A stretch of DNA of 7,092 bases. Origin: Ruminococcus sp. GTDB taxonomy: Bacteria; Bacillota; Clostridia; Oscillospirales; Ruminococcaceae. The position numbers and the translations under genes are program-made. Below the pieces are notes generated by a model. It saw nothing but the letters and a program-made list of their open reading frames with translations. It was not told where the DNA came from and searched no databases. The DNA is taken from NCBI GenBank assembly GCA_019417865.1, contig DYCW01000174.1, positions 1 through 7,092 of the forward strand. Reading direction: 5' to 3'. This document shows, piece by piece, positions 6,125-7,092 of this stretch. Within the stretch, counting starts at the first letter, position 1. The number at the start of each line of letters is the position of its first letter.

Positions 6125-6511
6125 ATGAAACGGGAACTTGGTATCGCAAGATGTGGACTTGCCTGTTGTCTATGTGCCGAGCATACAAACTGTAAAGGAT
6201 GCCATGCAGAGGATTGTGCCAAAAAGGAATGGTGCGAAAACCGGCACTGTAGTATGGAAAAAGGACTGTCCCATTGTTTTATCTGTGTGGAGCAGACATG
6301 CCGGAAGGGGATTTTACAAAAAGAGAAACCCCATGCTTTGACTGCTTTTGCAAGAAAATATGGGGTAGATGTACTGTTAGACTGCCTGGAGAAAAATGAG
6401 AAAAATGGAATCCTTTATCATCGAACTGGTATCATTGGAGATTATGATAATAAAACAATGGAGGAAGTTTTCAATTTGTTGTTGAATGGAGCGACTGCAC
6501 GAGATAGTTGA
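6125..6511 (+). CDS. DUF3795 cysteine-rich protein
   Basis: A 128-aa protein of unknown function with 13 cysteines at 10, 14, 15, 17, 23, 26, 31, 37, 42, 51, 54, 59 and 87. The opening LGIARCGLACCLCAEHTNCK (5-24) and CHAEDC (26-31) fit DUF3795, a family presumed to bind metal. The C-terminal half (about 65-128) is helical and has only one cysteine. I chose ATG 6125 with AGAAGGG at 6113-6119, which overlaps the stop of the fusion gene; an in-frame TTG at 6071 would lie deep inside the previous gene and has no ribosome site. It repeats the domain at the front of the preceding fusion protein, so the two may share a partner or come from an old duplication. It ends the second gene run, 8 bases before a terminator hairpin. 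Confidence 0.85.
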   Translation: MKRELGIARCGLACCLCAEHTNCKGCHAEDCAKKEWCENRHCSMEKGLSHCFICVEQTCRKGILQKEKPHALTAFARKYGVDVLLDCLEKNEKNGILYHRTGIIGDYDNKTMEEVFNLLLNGATARDS

Positions 6512-6519
6512 CGAAACAA

Positions 6520-6560
6520 AAAACGCTGTATGACTGGCTTCAACCAGACTACAGCGTTTT
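6520..6560. terminator. Bidirectional intrinsic terminator
   Basis: An 11-bp stem pairs AAAACGCTGTA (6520-6530) with TACAGCGTTTT (6550-6560). It encloses an inner CTGG/CCAG stem (6534-6537 with 6544-6547) and a 6-base loop. Read on the minus strand it is followed by a run of six T, a strong signal for the TSCPD gene. On the plus strand the T run is only four, then CCC, so it is weaker for the DUF3795 operon. It separates two convergent genes. Confidence 0.85.
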
Positions 6561-6579
6561 CCCGTATTTTACTTTGTGT

Positions 6580-6834
6580 TCAAGCCGTTTCTGCACAGAT
6601 TTTTTTCAATGCCTGTGCAAGCTGATCCGGACAGGATGTCGGTTTGCCATTGCAGCGGATATGTTCTAATTTTGCAATGACATCTTCCACTTTCATACCC
6701 TTTACTAAAGCACCAATGCCTTGTAAATTCCCGTTGCAACCTCCAACGAAGGATACGTTCTGTACAATTCCATCTTCTACCTCAATTGTAATCTGTCTGG
6801 AACAGACACCGGTGGGACGATACTGATATTGCAT
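6580..6834 (-). CDS. TSCPD domain-containing protein (TIGR03905-like)
   Basis: A small cytoplasmic protein of 84 aa, full length for this family. It carries the namesake motif TSCPD (66-70) and cysteines at 11, 33, 61, 68 and 80. Four of these (11, 33, 61, 68) fit the four-Cys pattern of the TIGR03905 family, suggesting metal binding. Related TSCPD segments occur at the C-terminus of some vitamin B12-dependent ribonucleotide reductases. Its own role is unknown. The glycine-rich FVGGCNGNLQGIGALVKGM (29-47) is also typical. A strong AAGGAGGTGG ribosome site (6841-6850, minus strand) precedes the ATG at 6834. It is transcribed alone, convergent with the DUF3795 operon, and is probably unrelated to it. 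Confidence 0.9.
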   Translation of the reverse strand: MQYQYRPTGVCSRQITIEVEDGIVQNVSFVGGCNGNLQGIGALVKGMKVEDVIAKLEHIRCNGKPTSCPDQLAQALKKICAETA

Positions 6835-6857
6835 ATTCTGCCACCTCCTTTTTTCTG

Positions 6858-6886
6858 ATTATAGCATGTTTTGAAGGAGATTGCAA
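6858..6886 (-). promoter_or_regulatory. Promoter of the TSCPD gene
   Basis: On the minus strand, -35 TTGCAA (6881-6886) and -10 TATAAT (6858-6863) are 17 bp apart, with an extended -10 TG (TGCTATAAT). Transcription should start near 6851, just upstream of the ribosome site. This is a strong constitutive-looking sigma-A promoter. Confidence 0.75.
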
Positions 6887-6889
6887 GGG

Positions 6890-7027
6890 ATTTTTTCTTG
6901 GGGCATGGAAATTAATTTCTATATTTTGAGGAATATTTTTCCTACTTTTTTATATTTTTAATACAAAATCAAAAAATAAATATGATTTTATTGAAAGCAA
7001 TTTGGAAATTTTTTCGTGTCCGCTCAA
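6890..7027. other. Very AT-rich non-coding stretch
   Basis: No gene is supported here on either strand. From about 6909 to 7015 I count some 17 G or C in about 107 bases. It holds a perfect 12-bp palindrome GAAATTAATTTC (6908-6919) and a small hairpin AGGAA/TTCCT (6929-6943). These may be chance in such composition, or mark a regulatory or terminator region between units. Confidence 0.5.
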
Positions 7028-7092
7028 TCATCCATGATACACCCAAAGAGTCCAGCCAACTCCATAGAGTAAGTTAGCCAAAAAATCCCTGT
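7028..7092 (-). CDS. Possible 3' end of an unidentified gene
   Basis: A minus-strand frame open from the window edge ends at a TGA at 7028-7030. It encodes a hydrophobic C-terminus, DFLANLLYGVGWTLWVYHG, as for the last segment of a small membrane protein. Another minus frame also stays open here, ending at 7024 with MELAGLFGCIMDD, so the reading frame is not certain. About 20 residues are too few to name a family. Confidence 0.25.
   Translation of the reverse strand, partial: RDFLANLLYGVGWTLWVYHG

Overview
This window looks like chromosomal DNA of an anaerobic Firmicute, most likely a gut Clostridia (Lachnospiraceae/Oscillospiraceae type). The grounds are moderate-to-low GC, strong AGGAGG-like ribosome binding sites, sigma-A promoters, and families common there: a YafY-type WYL regulator, an ABC-2 ATPase with the 'PTVAVDPQSRN' signature region, cysteine-rich DUF3795 proteins and a TSCPD-domain protein. 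This assignment is inference from protein style. No rRNA, tRNA, CRISPR array, transposase or insertion sequence was seen.

Layout. (1) Positions 1-843, minus strand: the ATPase subunit of an ABC-2 type exporter, cut off by the window edge. (2) Positions 844-1027: a divergent control region with a promoter for each side and two direct, partly palindromic repeats exactly 22 bp apart, a likely operator pair. (3) Positions 1028-4739, plus strand: a WYL transcriptional regulator, then a tight run of small-molecule enzymes: a GNAT acetyltransferase, an alpha/beta hydrolase, a second GNAT whose N-terminus is broken by an apparent one-base frameshift, and a class I SAM-dependent methyltransferase. (4) Positions 4740-4925: a non-coding gap with an extended -10 promoter and an inverted repeat. 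(5) Positions 4926-6511, plus strand: a second unit made of a GyrI-like effector-binding protein, a fusion of a DUF3795 Cys-rich domain to a pyridoxamine-phosphate-oxidase-like flavin barrel, and a stand-alone DUF3795 protein, closed by a hairpin terminator. (6) Positions 6580-6834, minus strand: a small TSCPD-domain protein with its own promoter, convergent on the same terminator. (7) Positions 6890-7092: a very AT-rich stretch and possibly the 3' end of an unidentified minus-strand gene.

How the parts may work together (inference). The WYL regulator probably controls the divergent exporter and perhaps its own operon through the two repeats, which sit at about -42 and -64 from the exporter start, as expected for an activator. 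The genes that follow could acetylate, de-esterify, methylate and export small toxic compounds, and the GyrI-like protein has a fold that binds such compounds. A weak resemblance between the WYL operator and the GyrI promoter region raises the possibility of one shared regulon. The most unusual single protein is the DUF3795-flavin barrel fusion, followed directly by a second DUF3795 protein.
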